Of a stretch of DNA of 64,000 nucleotides, positions 31,448-40,374 are shown one piece after another (positions within the stretch are counted from its first letter, which is position 1; each line of letters begins with the position of its first letter). The notes beneath the pieces were generated by a model that was not told the DNA's origin, made no database searches, and was given only the letters and a program-made list of their open reading frames with translations. The stretch comes from Chitinophaga eiseniae (GTDB lineage: Bacteria; Bacteroidota; Bacteroidia; Chitinophagales; Chitinophagaceae): the NCBI RefSeq assembly GCF_012641265.1, contig NZ_JABAHZ010000005.1, positions 1 to 64,000 of the forward strand, read 5' to 3'. A program made the position numbers and the translations under genes.

Positions 31448-31963
31448 ATGCGTTCATTTATCCCTGTTAAGCTGGTGGTCGCCGCATTGATGGTCCCTTC
31501 TCTGCTCCTGTCCTGCAAGAAGAACCATGATGCCACCCCGGAAAAGTCACAGAAATATGAACAGGTATCCGGTACCTGGAAACAGCAGGACATTGTGCTG
31601 GCCGTATCGGCCAAGCTGGGGGGCCGAAACCTTCCTGCGGGCACCAGTATCCTTGCCCTGGCGCCGGCATTGGGCGCCGCCGGCGCACTGATTACCTGTA
31701 CAAAAGACAATAGCTACCAGTTCAACACGGATGGCACCTTTACGATCAACGGATGCACGGATTTAATATTACCTGCCGCCGGTAACAACGGTACCTGGAA
31801 ACTGGATGTACACGATGCGGTATTTTTACTCACTTCCCAGAAAGGCGTAAACGATCCGCACTGGATTCAAAATGTGAGCAGCAACGCCCTGGAATTATCG
31901 ATCACCGTTACTATTCCGGGAGTAGCTACCGCCCCGCTGATCCTGAAACTGCAAAAGCAGTAA
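31448..31963 (+). CDS. Lipocalin-like lipoprotein
   Basis: A 171-residue lipoprotein with signal peptide and lipobox (VPSLLLSCKKN, Cys ~24). The body has the usual pattern of small Bacteroidota lipocalin-like proteins: VSGTWKQQDIVLAV near the N terminus, YQFNTDGTFTINGC in the middle, NNGTWKLDVHDAVFLLTS, and a final strand ELSITVTIP. Such proteins form a beta barrel and may bind a small hydrophobic ligand. Its promoter matches the one before fecR, so it probably belongs to the same sigma regulon and may be a surface accessory of the SusCD locus. The ligand is unknown. Confidence 0.8.
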   Translation: MRSFIPVKLVVAALMVPSLLLSCKKNHDATPEKSQKYEQVSGTWKQQDIVLAVSAKLGGRNLPAGTSILALAPALGAAGALITCTKDNSYQFNTDGTFTINGCTDLILPAAGNNGTWKLDVHDAVFLLTSQKGVNDPHWIQNVSSNALELSITVTIPGVATAPLILKLQKQ

Positions 31964-32060
31964 GATCCACGGTGGCACTACGCAGAGTGGTTAAAATAAC
32001 ATTAACATAATCAGTAATTCCTTGTATCTTGTTTAGGCCCACCAGATATTTGCGATCATT

Positions 32061-32609
32061 ATGGAAAGTATCGTACAGGATATAAAGAATGGAAATATCG
32101 AACGCTTTAAAATGGTGTACCAACAATACCATACAAAGCTCTATTTCTACGTATTGAAATGTACGCATTCTGCCTACCTGTCGGAAGAAACCGTGCAGCT
32201 GTCTTTTATACTGCTCTGGGAAAGAAGGGAAAAATTATCTACCAGTTATAATATCTCCGCCCAATTATTTCGTATAGCCAAAAGCGTTATGACCGACCTG
32301 TTGCGCAAGCAGCAGGTAAGAAACAGGCACACCGCCTGCATGGTACAGGAACAGCCCGACTGGCATATGGAAACGGATATTACGGTGAAGGAAGAACTAC
32401 AGCAGGTGTATAATAGTATAGAACAATTATCTCCCATCAGGAAAAATGTTTTTAAACTAAGCCGCTTCGAAGGACTTCCCCACAAAGAAATAGCCAGGCA
32501 GTTATCCATCTCTCCCAAAACCGTGGAAAACCACATCCTGCGTGCAGTACGCCAGCTGAAAGACTCCCTCTTACTGGTACTTATTCTTTTGATCAGGTAC
32601 CTGCTCTGA
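32061..32609 (+). CDS. ECF RNA polymerase sigma factor (FecI/SusC-linked type)
   Basis: A 182-residue ECF sigma-70 factor. Region 2 includes FKMVYQQYHTKLYFYVLKCT and VQLSFILLWERREKL. Region 4 includes LSPIRKNVFKLSRFEGLPHKEIARQLSISPKTVENHILRAVRQLKD (given as landmark pieces) with a helix-turn-helix. It is of the Bacteroidota expansion type that sits before FecR-SusC-SusD sets. It directs polymerase to the SusCD promoter once released by the anti-sigma factor. The C-terminal tail LLLVLILLIRYLL is hydrophobic, which is unusual and might tether it to the membrane. Confidence 0.95.
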   Translation: MESIVQDIKNGNIERFKMVYQQYHTKLYFYVLKCTHSAYLSEETVQLSFILLWERREKLSTSYNISAQLFRIAKSVMTDLLRKQQVRNRHTACMVQEQPDWHMETDITVKEELQQVYNSIEQLSPIRKNVFKLSRFEGLPHKEIARQLSISPKTVENHILRAVRQLKDSLLLVLILLIRYLL

Positions 32610-32647
32610 TATTCTTGTTATGCAAATATTAATTGATGAACGACAGT

Positions 32648-32679
32648 GAGGGGTTTGCTGTTTTGAAACGAATACATAG
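32648..32679 (+). promoter_or_regulatory. Predicted ECF sigma promoter of fecR-susCD
   Basis: GAGGG-G-TTT, 9 bp, AAACGAATACATAG, the same layout as at 31371-31402. The motif ends 2 bp before the fecR ATG, so the transcript would have little or no leader. Confidence 0.65.
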
Positions 32680-32681
32680 AT

Positions 32682-33716
32682 ATGAAGCATCCAGCAACAT
32701 TACTTGAAAAATTCTTCCGGGGCGAATGCAACGAAGCAGAAAACCAGGTGGTAAGGGAATACCTTATACAACACCCGGAGGCTTTGCAGCCCTGGCTGAC
32801 AGAGGAGAGCTGGCATTCTTTTCATCCGGAGTCATTGCTACCCACCGACATTTCCGAAAAAATGCTGGCCGCCATTGAAAGTCGCACGTACCGGAAAATA
32901 CCTCCGGCAGGCCGCTCCTATAAATGGCTGGCCGTTGCTGCCGCTATTGCTATTCCCGCTTTGGCCGGCGTGTGGTGGATGCAGCAACATACCACGCCGA
33001 TAAAACAACACCTCGCCACACCGCCGGCAACAACGCCCACCGCCGTAACACCAGTATTTGCACAGCAGGTAAACCGTACATCCAAAACGATGCGGCTCCG
33101 CTTAAACGATGGTAGCACCGTAGACCTGGCGCCACAAAGCCAGATACGCTATGAAGAGCCATTTGCCACGCATAACCGTTCCATACAGCTCTCCGGCGCC
33201 GCCTTATTCAACGTGGTGGCCAACAAGGAAAAGCCGTTTACAGTATATGCCGGCAACTATGGCACTACCGCCCTGGGCACGGTATTCAGGGTAACCACCC
33301 TCAACAGCAAAAAAGGTGTGATCCGGGTACAGCTGATCAGTGGTAAGGTAGTGGTAAAACCAGACAGCCTGCTGGACAGCAAAGGCATCAAAGCCACTTA
33401 CCTGCTGCCTGGACAAGCACTCAGCTTCGATCAGCAAGGCGTGGTGCCCGTAACCAATAATAATCAACAAGCGCCGGTGAAAACGGAAAATGAAATATTT
33501 ACTTTCCGTAATGAACCACTGGCAAATATTTTCCGGTTGATGTCCGAAAAATTCCATGTAAAAATCCAGTACCAGGAAAGCAACCTGGCAGATATGAGTT
33601 TTACTGGCGTTTTCGATAGTAGTAAAGAGTCGTTAGCTGATTTCCTGGGTACCATTAGCACATTAAACAACCTTACTATTAAGCAAACCAATGAAACTAT
33701 TTACATAACACAATAA
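32682..33716 (+). CDS. FecR family anti-sigma factor
   Basis: A 344-residue membrane regulator. The N-terminal cytoplasmic segment (ATLLEKFFRGECNEAENQVVREYL, a landmark) binds the sigma factor, and one membrane helix follows (LAVAAAIAIPALAGVWWM, ~residue 85). Next comes the FecR domain (LNDGSTVDLAPQSQIRYEEPF, then IQLSGAALFNVVANKEKPFTVYAG) and a C-terminal DUF4974 domain (FRNEPLANIFRLMSEKFHVKIQY). It holds the ECF sigma factor until the outer membrane transporter signals substrate. The order sigma, FecR, SusC, SusD is standard. The start is close to a predicted sigma promoter. Confidence 0.95.
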   Translation: MKHPATLLEKFFRGECNEAENQVVREYLIQHPEALQPWLTEESWHSFHPESLLPTDISEKMLAAIESRTYRKIPPAGRSYKWLAVAAAIAIPALAGVWWMQQHTTPIKQHLATPPATTPTAVTPVFAQQVNRTSKTMRLRLNDGSTVDLAPQSQIRYEEPFATHNRSIQLSGAALFNVVANKEKPFTVYAGNYGTTALGTVFRVTTLNSKKGVIRVQLISGKVVVKPDSLLDSKGIKATYLLPGQALSFDQQGVVPVTNNNQQAPVKTENEIFTFRNEPLANIFRLMSEKFHVKIQYQESNLADMSFTGVFDSSKESLADFLGTISTLNNLTIKQTNETIYITQ

Positions 33717-33800
33717 TCCTTTACTAAACCGATTCAATGCGCTGGCTAATTGCTCCCGTAATACGGGGCAGGCGATTCCTTTGCCTAAAAATGAAATATT

Positions 33801-36800
33801 ATGCGTGAAAACAAACGACTATCCCCGATCTGTCGCCGCACCAAAACTATATGGCTGCTACTGTTCCTACCGCTGTATGCCGGTAGCCTGTGGGCACAAA
33901 ACGCCCACCCCGCCGCCATCGGCATTATCAAAAATGATCAGAACGAACGGCTCCCCAATGTGATGGTAAGAGTAGCCAACACCGACAATACCGTACTGGC
34001 CAGCACCGTTACCAACGACAAAGGTATCTTCACCTTTGCCAAACTGCCCGCCGGCGGCCCTTACCATTTTATCCTCTCCCAAATGGGATACATAACGGAT
34101 ACCCTCCACGGCTATACGATTACCGATTCAAGCAAATTATCCCTGGCGGTCACCCTGAAAAAAAAAGTAGAAGAACTGGAACAGGTACTCGTGACCGCCC
34201 TCGGCATTAAAAGGGAAAAGAAAGCATTGGGCTATTCCGTGGAAGAACTGACAGGCAAAGAATTTAACCGCGTTAACCAGGAAAATTTCCTCAACGCCAT
34301 TTCCGGTAAGGTGGCCGGCGTAACCATCAACTCCACCGGCGGTCCCGGATCATCCGTCAGCATGATCATCAGGGGCGCTACCTCTCTCAGCAGCGACAAC
34401 CAGCCCCTGTTTGTAGTAGATGGCGTACCACTGGCCAACACCATCAACAACATCAGCAAAATAGGGAAAGATAATATGGTGGATTATGGTAACGCCATCT
34501 CCGATATCAACATGGATAACATCGAAAGCGTGACAATCCTGAAAGGTCCCAGCGCCGCTGCCCTATATGGTTCACGTGCCGGCAACGGCGTGGTGCTCAT
34601 CACCACTAAAACCGGTAAAAAAGTAGATCGCACCACAGTCAACGCCTCCATCAACACGGTATTCGACAAACCCTACAAATTCCTGAAATGGCAACATAAA
34701 TTTGGTGCCGGGCAATTCTCCGGTATCCCGGTGTCCCGTAGTGGTAACCTCCTCACCAACCCCTTTGGCACCATCATATCGGAAAATGTAGATGGCACCT
34801 TCGGCGCGGAGCTGGACATGGGATATGAAGAAGTGCAGTGGAACAGCCCACTCGATAAAAACGGTAAACGCATTCCCATGCCGCTGGTATCACATAAAGA
34901 CAATGTGAAAAATTTTGTCAATACCGGCATCACCACTACCACCAACGTCTCACTGGCTAATAATAACAATAAGATGGCCTATCGCCTGGCCTATGTAAAC
35001 ATGAACAACAAGGGGATCATTCCGAATACCGATCTGTTCAAAAATGCACTGAACCTGAACTCCAGTTTACAGGTAAATTCAAAATTCAGTGTAAGCGCCA
35101 ACGTGGATTTCAGTCGTACCAACTCCAACAACCGCCCAGCAGGCGATCGTGGCGCCAATCCCCTCCAGGCCGTGTACAGTATTTCCCCACACATTGATGT
35201 ACGCGACCTGAAAGACTACTGGATGCCCGGGCAGGAAGGATTGCAACAACGCACTCAATACAATGGCGTATTCAACAATCCGTATTTCCTGGCCTATGAA
35301 GTGAAAAATGGATTTGTGAGAGATCGTGTATTCGGCAACGTGAGAGCCGACTGGAAAATATTGCCTTCCCTGACTTTCATGGCCCGCTATGCACTCGATA
35401 CCTATGATGAAAAAAGAGAAACGAAAATAGCGACCAGCTATCTCAGCAATCCAGGCGGCGCCTATGGCATTATCAATATCAACAACTATGAGCGCAATAT
35501 CGATGTGCTGCTTACCTACAAAAAAGATATCGGCGATGTAGATTTCACCCTCTCCGCCGGCGGAAACAAACGATACCAGACGGGTAAAAACATTACCACT
35601 GCTACTAAAGACGGCACCGGGCTTACTACTCCCGGCGTATATACCATTCAGAATATTGCCCCGCAAAACCTGGACTATAGCAGTACCCGCTATGAAAAAG
35701 GCGTCAACAGCGTATACGCTATGCTGAATGTGGGATACAAAGGCATGGCTTACCTGGACCTCACCGGCCGCAACGACTGGTCCAGCACCTTGCCTGAAGC
35801 CGCCGCCTACTTTTATCCTTCTGCCTCTCTGAGCCTGCTGGTCAATGAAATGATGCACATCACCTCCGATAACATCAACATGATTAAACTCAGGGGCGGC
35901 GCTGCACAGGTAGGTAACGATGCCGCACCTTATCAGCTACTGGGTACTTTATACAATGCAGGCGCCTGGGGTAACATCCCCCGCCTGAGTACTTCCGGCA
36001 CTTTGCTGAATCCTTTCCTGAAACCGGAAATTGCCACTTCGTACGAAGGCGGCGTAGATGTAAACCTGTTCCGCAACCGCCTGCATATGGCGGCTACCTG
36101 GTATATGGTGGAAAACAAAAACCAGATCTTCAGTCCAAAAACACCGCCTTCTTCCGGCTACTCTTCCCGTAATATCAACGCAGGGCTGTTGAGAAGCCGG
36201 GGCATAGAACTCACGCTGGGAGGCACCCCGGTAGATCGCAAAAACTGGAGATGGGATGTTAACGTCAACTTTACCCGTAACCGTACCAAAATTATTTCCC
36301 TGCCCAACGACCTGCCTTATTACACCCTCTGGGAAGAAGGTAAAGGCGGCGCATGGACGTACGTAGGGGAAGATATAGGCGATATATACGACGCGCAGGT
36401 AGTAACGGTAACGGATAAGTCATCGCCCTATTATGGCTATCCGCTGCTGGATAATACCGGCAAATGGCAAAGCATAGATGCTATTAATACGCGTAACAAG
36501 ATCGGCAACTTCAACCCCAAGTTTATTATGGGTTTGCAAACAGCCATTACTTATAAAAACTTTACACTGAGCATGACCTTTGACTGGAGAAACGGGGGCG
36601 ACTTTGTTTCCCAGACTTACCGCTATGGAGAAGAGCATGGCAACTCCCAGTTGTTTCTCGACAAACTTACCAACCCCGGTAATATGAAAGGCCAGGAGTT
36701 ACGCGATTACCTGGTGAGTCACCAGGATCAGCTGGTAATACCCAGTGGCAACAAATTCCCCCTCGTAGGCGGACCTACACCTGAATACAATAGCTATCCC

Positions 36801-37256
36801 TTTGCGTATGGTCCTTATGTACTGCCTTACGGAGGCGTATTCATTCCCGGTGTACGGGCCAAGGGCTATGATGCCAATGGCAACCCTACCGGCTATATTG
36901 AAAATCTCGGTAACGATGGCACAGTCACCCTTCCTTATGCCGCCAGCACTGCCTGGTCGTTTACCCGGGCGTTTCTGTTTCCTGCTTCCTACCTGAAGCT
37001 AAGGGAAGTATCCCTGTCGTACCAGCTACCGAAAAGATGGATTGCCTATGCAAAACTGCAAAATGCAGCCCTGTCTGTCTATAGCCGGAATATCATCCTG
37101 TGGACTGCTGCCAAGATCGGGATAGATCCTGAAAATGCCTACCAGCCCTCTACTACCGTACAAGGCTCCGGTATGCAGTTTATGCAGGGAATAGAAAGAT
37201 ATAATGTAACCCCATGGTCTATTCCAATGGGCGCCAAGTTGAACGTAACCTTTTAA
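33801..37256 (+). CDS. SusC/RagA family TonB-linked outer membrane transporter
   Basis: A 1151-residue TonB-dependent transporter with a signal peptide (cut near LWAQ), a CarboxypepD-regulatory-like domain (~38-115), a plug domain (EQVLVTALGIKREKKALGYS onward to DNIESVTILKGPSAAALYGSRAGNGVVLITTK, family landmarks) and a barrel that ends NVTF. With SusD it forms the gated pair that imports large ligands across the outer membrane. No N-terminal STN signalling domain is present, although a FecI/FecR pair lies upstream. It is followed by susD after 22 bp. Confidence 0.96.
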   Translation: MRENKRLSPICRRTKTIWLLLFLPLYAGSLWAQNAHPAAIGIIKNDQNERLPNVMVRVANTDNTVLASTVTNDKGIFTFAKLPAGGPYHFILSQMGYITDTLHGYTITDSSKLSLAVTLKKKVEELEQVLVTALGIKREKKALGYSVEELTGKEFNRVNQENFLNAISGKVAGVTINSTGGPGSSVSMIIRGATSLSSDNQPLFVVDGVPLANTINNISKIGKDNMVDYGNAISDINMDNIESVTILKGPSAAALYGSRAGNGVVLITTKTGKKVDRTTVNASINTVFDKPYKFLKWQHKFGAGQFSGIPVSRSGNLLTNPFGTIISENVDGTFGAELDMGYEEVQWNSPLDKNGKRIPMPLVSHKDNVKNFVNTGITTTTNVSLANNNNKMAYRLAYVNMNNKGIIPNTDLFKNALNLNSSLQVNSKFSVSANVDFSRTNSNNRPAGDRGANPLQAVYSISPHIDVRDLKDYWMPGQEGLQQRTQYNGVFNNPYFLAYEVKNGFVRDRVFGNVRADWKILPSLTFMARYALDTYDEKRETKIATSYLSNPGGAYGIININNYERNIDVLLTYKKDIGDVDFTLSAGGNKRYQTGKNITTATKDGTGLTTPGVYTIQNIAPQNLDYSSTRYEKGVNSVYAMLNVGYKGMAYLDLTGRNDWSSTLPEAAAYFYPSASLSLLVNEMMHITSDNINMIKLRGGAAQVGNDAAPYQLLGTLYNAGAWGNIPRLSTSGTLLNPFLKPEIATSYEGGVDVNLFRNRLHMAATWYMVENKNQIFSPKTPPSSGYSSRNINAGLLRSRGIELTLGGTPVDRKNWRWDVNVNFTRNRTKIISLPNDLPYYTLWEEGKGGAWTYVGEDIGDIYDAQVVTVTDKSSPYYGYPLLDNTGKWQSIDAINTRNKIGNFNPKFIMGLQTAITYKNFTLSMTFDWRNGGDFVSQTYRYGEEHGNSQLFLDKLTNPGNMKGQELRDYLVSHQDQLVIPSGNKFPLVGGPTPEYNSYPFAYGPYVLPYGGVFIPGVRAKGYDANGNPTGYIENLGNDGTVTLPYAASTAWSFTRAFLFPASYLKLREVSLSYQLPKRWIAYAKLQNAALSVYSRNIILWTAAKIGIDPENAYQPSTTVQGSGMQFMQGIERYNVTPWSIPMGAKLNVTF

Positions 37257-37278
37257 GCGTTTCTTTAATTGTTGACAT

Positions 37279-38982
37279 ATGAAACCAGTTAATAAATCAA
37301 TCCTTTTGTGCCTGGGGCTACTGCTTACTGCGTTGCCCGCCTGTAAAAAGGACCTCATCAAATTAAACGACAACCCCAATGGTTCCAATCCTGCCACCAT
37401 CAATCCCAACCTGGTGCTATCCACGGTATTGACACAGGCAGGTATAGAGATCGTAACACTGGGGTACCAGGATATGGCCGGGGTGATGCAACATACCCAG
37501 AAAGATGGGTGGACCACCACCCACAATGAATACGACTGGGCGGGTACCAACAGCTGGACTGCCTACTATGATATCCTGAGAAATAACCAGCTGGTATATG
37601 ACCGGGCCGTAACGCTCAACAATGAGCTGCAACAGGGTGTATCGTTGGTGATGAAATCCATGATGTTTGGATTGATCACCGACCTATGGGGCGATGCACC
37701 TTATACCCAGGCACTGAAAGGACAGCTCGGCGGCACAGACAATACGTTACCGGTATACGATCCTCAACAGGTGATTTATACCGGCATACTGGCCGACCTG
37801 GATAAAGCCAACACATTGCTGTCTAAGTCCAAAAGCGAGTATACCAACCCTATTGATGCGGTGGATGTATATTATGCCGGCGATCCCACCAAATGGCGCA
37901 AAATGGCCAATTCACTGGCTTTACGGTATTATATGCGCCTGTCGGAAAAGTTGCCGGATGTGGCCAAAGCAGGCATTGAAAAAATAGCGGGCGACCCGGC
38001 AAAATATCCCATCATCACCGATGCGTCTGAAGATGCGGCCATGTCGTTTCCCGGCAACAGCAACGCCGATTCCTGGCCCGCCAACGCCACCTATGATACT
38101 GATAGTAGCGGTTACCGGAGGCTGAAAATGTGCAATACGCTGGTGACGTATCTGCAAACCCGGCATGATCCGCGACTGGGCGTGTGGGCCAATAAAGTAC
38201 AGTGTTTTTTACTGGTAGATAATAACCTGCCCCCCGGTACCGGCAATGTATACAAACCGGTAGACACCGTAGTGAACGGCGAAAGCCGGAAAGTGCGGTA
38301 TATATCGCCTGATGTACTGGCGTCTAAAGGACTTACCCTCAATGATATTAACCAGGATGTAGATTATGTAGGCCTGCCTCCTGCTATCCCTGGTCCTGCC
38401 GTATATAATTTAAGTCCCGATGCCGGCCAGGCTTCCCGGAACCCGCATGTATCCTGGCTCAACGATATCTACAAACAGGCCAAAGGACCGCTGTTAAAAG
38501 CGCGGCTCATTTCCGCCGCAGAAGTACACTTTATTTTAGCTGAAGCAGCTGGGATAAAGGGCTGGGCTGCCGGCGATGGCGAAACGCATTATAACGCCGC
38601 TATAAAGGCTTCGCTCACTACCTGGGGACTGGCAGGTTACTATACCGCCTATATCTCCCAACCTGCGGTAAAATACAATCATAGCCAGCAGCAGATTGTG
38701 GAACAAAAATGGGTCGCCAGCTGGACCGCAGCCACCGAAGCCTGGGCCGACTTTAAAAGGACCGGCTATCCGCAACTGCATGCAGGCCCCTATGCCAAAG
38801 GCCCTGTAGTACCCGTACGCCTTTATTACATGCTGGAAGAAAGGAACCTGAACAAGGCCAACCTGGCAGATGCCCTGAAACGGCTGGAAGTGACCAACTA
38901 TTCTTCGTTCGGCGCCAACGGGGCACAAAATAGTCCCTGGTCCAAACCATGGATTATCCAGGGCACTGGAAAACCCTGGTAA
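37279..38982 (+). CDS. SusD/RagB-like substrate-binding lipoprotein
   Basis: A 567-residue lipoprotein (lipobox LPAC, Cys ~23) of the SusD_2-like branch. It begins LIKLNDNPNGSNPATINPNLVLSTVL, contains TPR-like helices with ITDLWGDAPYTQAL and DPTKWRKMANSLALRYYMRLSE, and ends with a region containing AEVHFILAEAA and EAWADFKRTGYP. The SusD lid binds ligand at the surface and passes it to SusC. This branch is common in loci whose ligand is not a plain polysaccharide, which suits the esterase content of the locus. It is co-transcribed with susC. Confidence 0.95.
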   Translation: MKPVNKSILLCLGLLLTALPACKKDLIKLNDNPNGSNPATINPNLVLSTVLTQAGIEIVTLGYQDMAGVMQHTQKDGWTTTHNEYDWAGTNSWTAYYDILRNNQLVYDRAVTLNNELQQGVSLVMKSMMFGLITDLWGDAPYTQALKGQLGGTDNTLPVYDPQQVIYTGILADLDKANTLLSKSKSEYTNPIDAVDVYYAGDPTKWRKMANSLALRYYMRLSEKLPDVAKAGIEKIAGDPAKYPIITDASEDAAMSFPGNSNADSWPANATYDTDSSGYRRLKMCNTLVTYLQTRHDPRLGVWANKVQCFLLVDNNLPPGTGNVYKPVDTVVNGESRKVRYISPDVLASKGLTLNDINQDVDYVGLPPAIPGPAVYNLSPDAGQASRNPHVSWLNDIYKQAKGPLLKARLISAAEVHFILAEAAGIKGWAAGDGETHYNAAIKASLTTWGLAGYYTAYISQPAVKYNHSQQQIVEQKWVASWTAATEAWADFKRTGYPQLHAGPYAKGPVVPVRLYYMLEERNLNKANLADALKRLEVTNYSSFGANGAQNSPWSKPWIIQGTGKPW

Positions 38983-39032
38983 GTATTGCTTATCTTAAAC
39001 ATATCATAACTATACCCACAATTAGTCCGCAT

Positions 39033-40373
39033 ATGAAGAAACTATTTTTTGTTTTGCTGGTAAACGTGTTGTTCCTGGCTGCGGCCATGGCTCAACAAAC
39101 CATAACGCCCGCTACTGCACTGAGAGCATATCTCGATAACGACGACAAATCCTTTCACTGGGAAGTAAAAGACTCTTTCCAGGTGAATAACACCACCGCC
39201 TACAGTATACTCCTCACGTCGCAAAAGTGGCGGGAATATACCTGGACACATCAACTTACCATTTTTGTGCCCGGGACCATCGATTACGATGGCGCGCTCC
39301 TCTTTGTAACCGGCGGATCTAACCGTGACGGACAACCTAACTGGAACGGCCCTACGGATGAACTATACCAGCAGGTAGCGTCCCTGGCTACTACCAATCA
39401 CGCAGTAACATCCGTATTACGGCAAACGCCCAATCAGCCGCTCTTTGGAAAGCTCACGGAAGATGCCCTGATTTCATTTACCCTGCATAACTTCAAAAAA
39501 GATGGCGACTATACCTGGCCGCTGTTGTTTCCCATGGTAAAAAGCGCTGTGCGCGCCATGGATGTAGTACAGGATTTCACTAAAAGCAAATCCATTCCCG
39601 TGTCCCGTTTCGTGGTATCCGGCGCCTCCAAACGGGGCTGGACCACCTGGCTCACCGGTGCCAACGACAGCCGCGTAGCAGCTATTGCCCCCATGGTAAT
39701 AGATGTGCTGAACATGCCGGTAAGCCTCGACTACCAGATCAAAACCTGGAAAGAATACAGCATCCAGATAGAAGATTATGTGAAACTGGGTATCCCTCAA
39801 ACCGCCCATACCGGCGAAGGACAGGCCATCAACACTATGATTGATCCTTACTCCTACCGTCAAAATCTGACCATGCCCAAAATGATTTTTATGGGCACCA
39901 ACGACGAGTATTGGGTAGTAGATAATATTAAAAATTATATCGACAGCATACCCGGCAAAAACCTGATCAACTATGTGCCCAACGCAGGACATAGCCTGGG
40001 TAACAAAGCACAGGCTTTTGAAACGCTGGGCGCCTTCTTTGGCAATACACTTACCAAACAGCCTTATCCCGATTGCAGCTGGACCACCCGCACACGTCGT
40101 GGTAAAGTGAACGTAACCGCCAAAGCCAGCGCCGACAAACTGGTAGACGTGATCTTATGGTCGGCCGACTCCCCGGATATTGATTTCCGTAACGACAAAT
40201 GGACGTCGAAAAGCATGGGCATTGCCCACCAGTCCACCGTAAAAGTAAGCACTCCCCTGCCGCAAAGCGGATATCGTGCTTTTTATGTAGACCTGAAATA
40301 CACGAATCCTACCGGTGGCACCTATACCGTTAGCACGCGTGTATTTGTAACCGATACTAAACAGATATTATAA
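39033..40373 (+). CDS. PhoPQ-activated pathogenicity-related (PqaA) family hydrolase
   Basis: A 446-residue secreted protein with a signal peptide (KKLFFVLLVNVLFLAAAMAQ). The core is an alpha/beta-hydrolase fold of the PhoPQ-activated pathogenicity-related family. It has GALLFVTGGSNRDGQPNW (the oxyanion region), a nucleophile elbow GASKRGWTTWL at about residue 196, FMGTNDEYWVVDN (candidate acid) and PNAGHSLGNKA (candidate His). The family is poorly characterised; a role in ester or peptide hydrolysis is inferred. I chose the ATG at 39033 because the longer frame from 38949 overlaps susD and lacks a signal peptide. It is coupled to the next gene with a 1-bp gap. Confidence 0.93.
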   Translation: MKKLFFVLLVNVLFLAAAMAQQTITPATALRAYLDNDDKSFHWEVKDSFQVNNTTAYSILLTSQKWREYTWTHQLTIFVPGTIDYDGALLFVTGGSNRDGQPNWNGPTDELYQQVASLATTNHAVTSVLRQTPNQPLFGKLTEDALISFTLHNFKKDGDYTWPLLFPMVKSAVRAMDVVQDFTKSKSIPVSRFVVSGASKRGWTTWLTGANDSRVAAIAPMVIDVLNMPVSLDYQIKTWKEYSIQIEDYVKLGIPQTAHTGEGQAINTMIDPYSYRQNLTMPKMIFMGTNDEYWVVDNIKNYIDSIPGKNLINYVPNAGHSLGNKAQAFETLGAFFGNTLTKQPYPDCSWTTRTRRGKVNVTAKASADKLVDVILWSADSPDIDFRNDKWTSKSMGIAHQSTVKVSTPLPQSGYRAFYVDLKYTNPTGGTYTVSTRVFVTDTKQIL

Positions 40374-40374
40374 T

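Noticed and set aside
35079..35858. 259-codon frame antisense to susC
   Set aside because: It lies fully inside a strongly supported gene and is rich in residues expected from the antisense of its codon bias.
38949..39032. N-terminal extension of the PqaA-family gene into susD
   Set aside because: The extension overlaps susD by 34 bp and would bury a clear signal peptide that begins at 39033.
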